A stretch of 8,021 bases of DNA from Pseudomonadota bacterium (GTDB lineage: Bacteria > Myxococcota > UBA9042 > PHBI01), in contig SXIE01000259.1 in NCBI GenBank assembly GCA_005772945.1, positions 1 through 8,021 of the forward strand, written 5' to 3'. Of this stretch, positions 6,709 through 8,021 are shown piece by piece. The first letter of the stretch is position 1. Each line of letters begins with the position of its first letter. Under the pieces are notes generated by a model that was not told where the DNA came from, made no database searches, and saw only the letters and a list, made by a program, of their open reading frames with translations. The position numbers and the translations under genes were made by a program.

Positions 6709-7436
6709 CGCAGCACCTCCGCGATCCGCGTCGCCACGCGCGCCGGGTCCTCGCCCGCCTCGGCCGCCAGCCCGAGCGCAGCCCACGCCGCGGTCGCCGC
6801 CGCGTCCGCCCCGAAGAACGTCGCCTTGGCCCCCATGCGCGCGAGCCACGGCGCCGGTTCCAGCGGAGGGCGCGCATCGATCGCGAACGCCGGTCGCCCC
6901 GCGGCCGCCGCGAGCCCGAGCGCGCCGATAGTACGTACACCAACGATATCGGCCGGCCCGCCTGCATCGCAGACGATCACCGCATCGTGACTCCCCAACG
7001 CCTCCCAGAGAACGCGGACGCCCGCGTCCGCCACCGCCACGAAGCGCGCGCCACGGAACGCCGCGGCCTCGTGATGCGCCTCCTCGACGAGCACCGTCAC
7101 GACGATCGCACGCGGCGCGAACGCCTCGCGCAGGCGCTTCACGTGTGCCTCGGCGCGCGCATCCGCGGCGCTGTCACCGGTCCCGACACGCCCGAGGAGG
7201 AGCACGCGCGCCGCGCCCGGCTCGGCTCCGCCCGCCGGTTGCGCAGCCTTCGCAGGCGCCGCCGCAAAGCGGATCGCCGCGGCCTCGACCGCCAGCTCGA
7301 ATGCGCGCCGCGCGCGCTGAATGGGCTCGAGCTCGCGCCGGACGACCGTCCCGATCGCGGTCGCCGCGTCGCGCGCCACGCGCCCGAGAAACGGCCACAC
7401 CGCCCGCGCCGCGCGGTCCATCGCCTCGTCGTTCAT
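6705..7436 (-). CDS. Rossmann-fold-like protein, faintly polysaccharide pyruvyl transferase-like
   Basis: The 243-aa product has a helical, partly basic N-terminus (1-60), an Ala/Pro linker (60-75), then an alpha/beta domain. The domain starts with a hydrophobic strand and glycine turn (ARVLLLGRVGTGDSAADA, 76-93), then HVKRLREAFAPRAIVVTVLV, DAVIVCDAGG (151-160) and GRPAFAID (180-187), and ends near ATFFGADAAATAAWAALG. The order of these elements resembles the N-terminal half of CsaB/polysaccharide pyruvyl transferase proteins (G-x-GN-x-GDEA; itVLs; D-x-vi-GGG; GkpV; vtvRD-x-S-x-x-x-L-x-xLG), but the conserved residues are mostly replaced and the C-terminal half is absent. A GT9-type glycosyltransferase fragment is an alternative. 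The function call is weak; the gene itself is well supported by frame, codon usage and ATGA overlaps at both ends. The ATG at 7436 follows a purine-rich GGGGAGAGGG, four bases upstream. The frame continues upstream to about 8009 as Gly/Arg-rich shadow. Confidence 0.82.
   Translation of the reverse strand: MNDEAMDRAARAVWPFLGRVARDAATAIGTVVRRELEPIQRARRAFELAVEAAAIRFAAAPAKAAQPAGGAEPGAARVLLLGRVGTGDSAADARAEAHVKRLREAFAPRAIVVTVLVEEAHHEAAAFRGARFVAVADAGVRVLWEALGSHDAVIVCDAGGPADIVGVRTIGALGLAAAAGRPAFAIDARPPLEPAPWLARMGAKATFFGADAAATAAWAALGLAAEAGEDPARVATRIAEVLR
6716..6720 (-). promoter_or_regulatory. Strong ribosome-binding site for the ANL-like gene
   Basis: Read on the minus strand, GGAGG ends seven bases before the ATG at 6708, within the last codons (GAG GTG CTG CGA TGA) of the preceding gene. 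It is the clearest Shine-Dalgarno sequence among the overlapping junctions and decides the start of the 422-aa protein over the longer open frame. Confidence 0.7.
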
Positions 7437-8021
7437 CGGACCCTCTCCCCTCTTGCAGCCTCGGGCAGCCGCCGGAGCGCGCGCCGATCGAAACGCGGAA
7501 ACACGCGCGCGGCGAGGCCCGGATAGAGCGCGCCGAGCCAGTAGTTGCGCCACGCAAACGTCGGCGCGAGCAGCGCGCGCTCGGCCGGCGCGAGCGAGCT
7601 CTCGAGCGCGGCGAATGCGGCCACCTCCGACGCTTCCGCGCGCGGAAAACCCCGCGTGAGCAGCGCGCCGTAGCGCTCCGTGATTTGACGCGCCGCGAGC
7701 GACGGCGGCGCGCGCGTCGGCTCCCAAGGCCCCTCCGACGACTCCGACTCCGCCGGCGGCGCGACGACCTCGGCCTCGCCGTGCCCGAAGGCCTGCCAGA
7801 TCCGCCCCCAACCACGCGCCGTGCTCGCGGGCCGCGCCGCGAGGTTCGTCAGCTCGACCACGCGCTCCCAGGTCAGCACCGGCCCTGCCCCGGCACCGCA
7901 CGCGTACGCGGCCCCGGCGCGCACCGCGACCGCCCGCGCGACGAGCGCCACGAGCTGCCCGGCCGCCACATCCAGCGGCAGGACCGGCACCGGCAAGCGC
8001 CCGTCGCACGGCAGGTGACGC
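7433..8021 (-). CDS. SDR / fatty acyl reductase-like protein, C-terminal part only
   Basis: The frame is open from the right edge, giving 195 residues with no start codon needed; the N-terminus with the NAD(P)-binding Rossmann motif lies outside the window. Early residues read GRLPVPVLPLDVAAGQLVAL (7-26), then AAYACGAGAGPVLTWERVVEL (37-57, quoted in part). This resembles the 'VPVD-x-va-x-aii' strand-helix and 'yh-x-sg-x-p-x-tw-x-ev' substrate-side segments of extended SDRs such as acyl-CoA/thioester reductases (NAD_binding_4 type). A Pro/Ser/Glu-rich linker (about 85-107) follows, then a helical end (108-195) with FAWRNYWLGALYPGLAARVF, reminiscent of the C-terminal region of fatty acyl reductases. 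The catalytic Ser/Tyr/Lys are not in view, so the class is tentative. Its TGA overlaps the next ATG (ATGA). The role suggested, reduction of fatty-acyl thioesters, would fit the acyl-CoA-synthetase-like gene two places downstream. A TTG at 7996 is not needed as a start. Confidence 0.8.
   Translation of the reverse strand, partial: RHLPCDGRLPVPVLPLDVAAGQLVALVARAVAVRAGAAYACGAGAGPVLTWERVVELTNLAARPASTARGWGRIWQAFGHGEAEVVAPPAESESSEGPWEPTRAPPSLAARQITERYGALLTRGFPRAEASEVAAFAALESSLAPAERALLAPTFAWRNYWLGALYPGLAARVFPRFDRRALRRLPEAARGERVR

Noticed and set aside
6465..7526. Plus-strand open frame of 353 codons
   Set aside because: Almost entirely Arg/Pro/Ala, antisense to two supported genes.
1..8021. CRISPR array, tRNA, rRNA, insertion sequence or attachment site
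   Set aside because: No regularly spaced repeats, cloverleaf-like segment, transposase or integrase motif was found on either strand.

Overview
The window is very GC-rich and densely coding. All seven supported genes lie on the minus strand, so they read from right (8021) to left (1). GC-ending codons, tightly packed genes, GTG starts, sulfatase-superfamily enzymes and a small secreted metzincin suggest a large-genome deltaproteobacterium-like lineage (Myxococcota or a relative). That placement rests on composition and gene style only; there is no rRNA or marker gene here.

In transcription order the layout is: (1) 8021-7433, the C-terminal part of an SDR / fatty-acyl-reductase-like protein, cut by the right edge; (2) 7436-6705, a 243-aa protein with a Rossmann-like fold, faintly resembling polysaccharide pyruvyl transferases; (3) 6708-5440, a 422-aa relative of long-chain acyl-CoA synthetases that lacks the ATP-binding P-loop and the C-terminal lysine domain; (4) 5443-4817, a 208-aa metzincin with HELGHFFGLPH; (5) 4820-4299, a 173-aa single-pass membrane protein of unknown function; a 115-base gap (4184-4298) with a strong hairpin; (6) 4183-1934, a 749-aa protein with about five membrane helices and a periplasmic alkaline-phosphatase/sulfatase-superfamily domain, laid out like lipoteichoic acid synthase; (7) 1937-1, a secreted enzyme of the same superfamily, cut by the left edge.

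Five of the six gene junctions are exactly 4-base NTGA overlaps, so genes 1-5 look like one translationally coupled operon and genes 6-7 a second coupled pair. Both superfamily enzymes carry threonine where sulfatases have the Cys/Ser that becomes formylglycine. They are therefore more likely phospho- or phosphoglycerol/phosphoethanolamine-transferase-like than true arylsulfatases. With the acyl-reductase-like and acyl-CoA-synthetase-like proteins, this suggests a role in cell-envelope lipid or glycan modification, which is an inference.

The most unusual local feature is a 57-base palindromic element (4093-4149) inside the start of gene 6. It keeps the frame, encodes a proline-rich cytoplasmic tail, and has a codon usage clearly unlike the rest of the gene. 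GC skew of the plus strand also changes sign between the left and right parts of the window although gene direction does not change.
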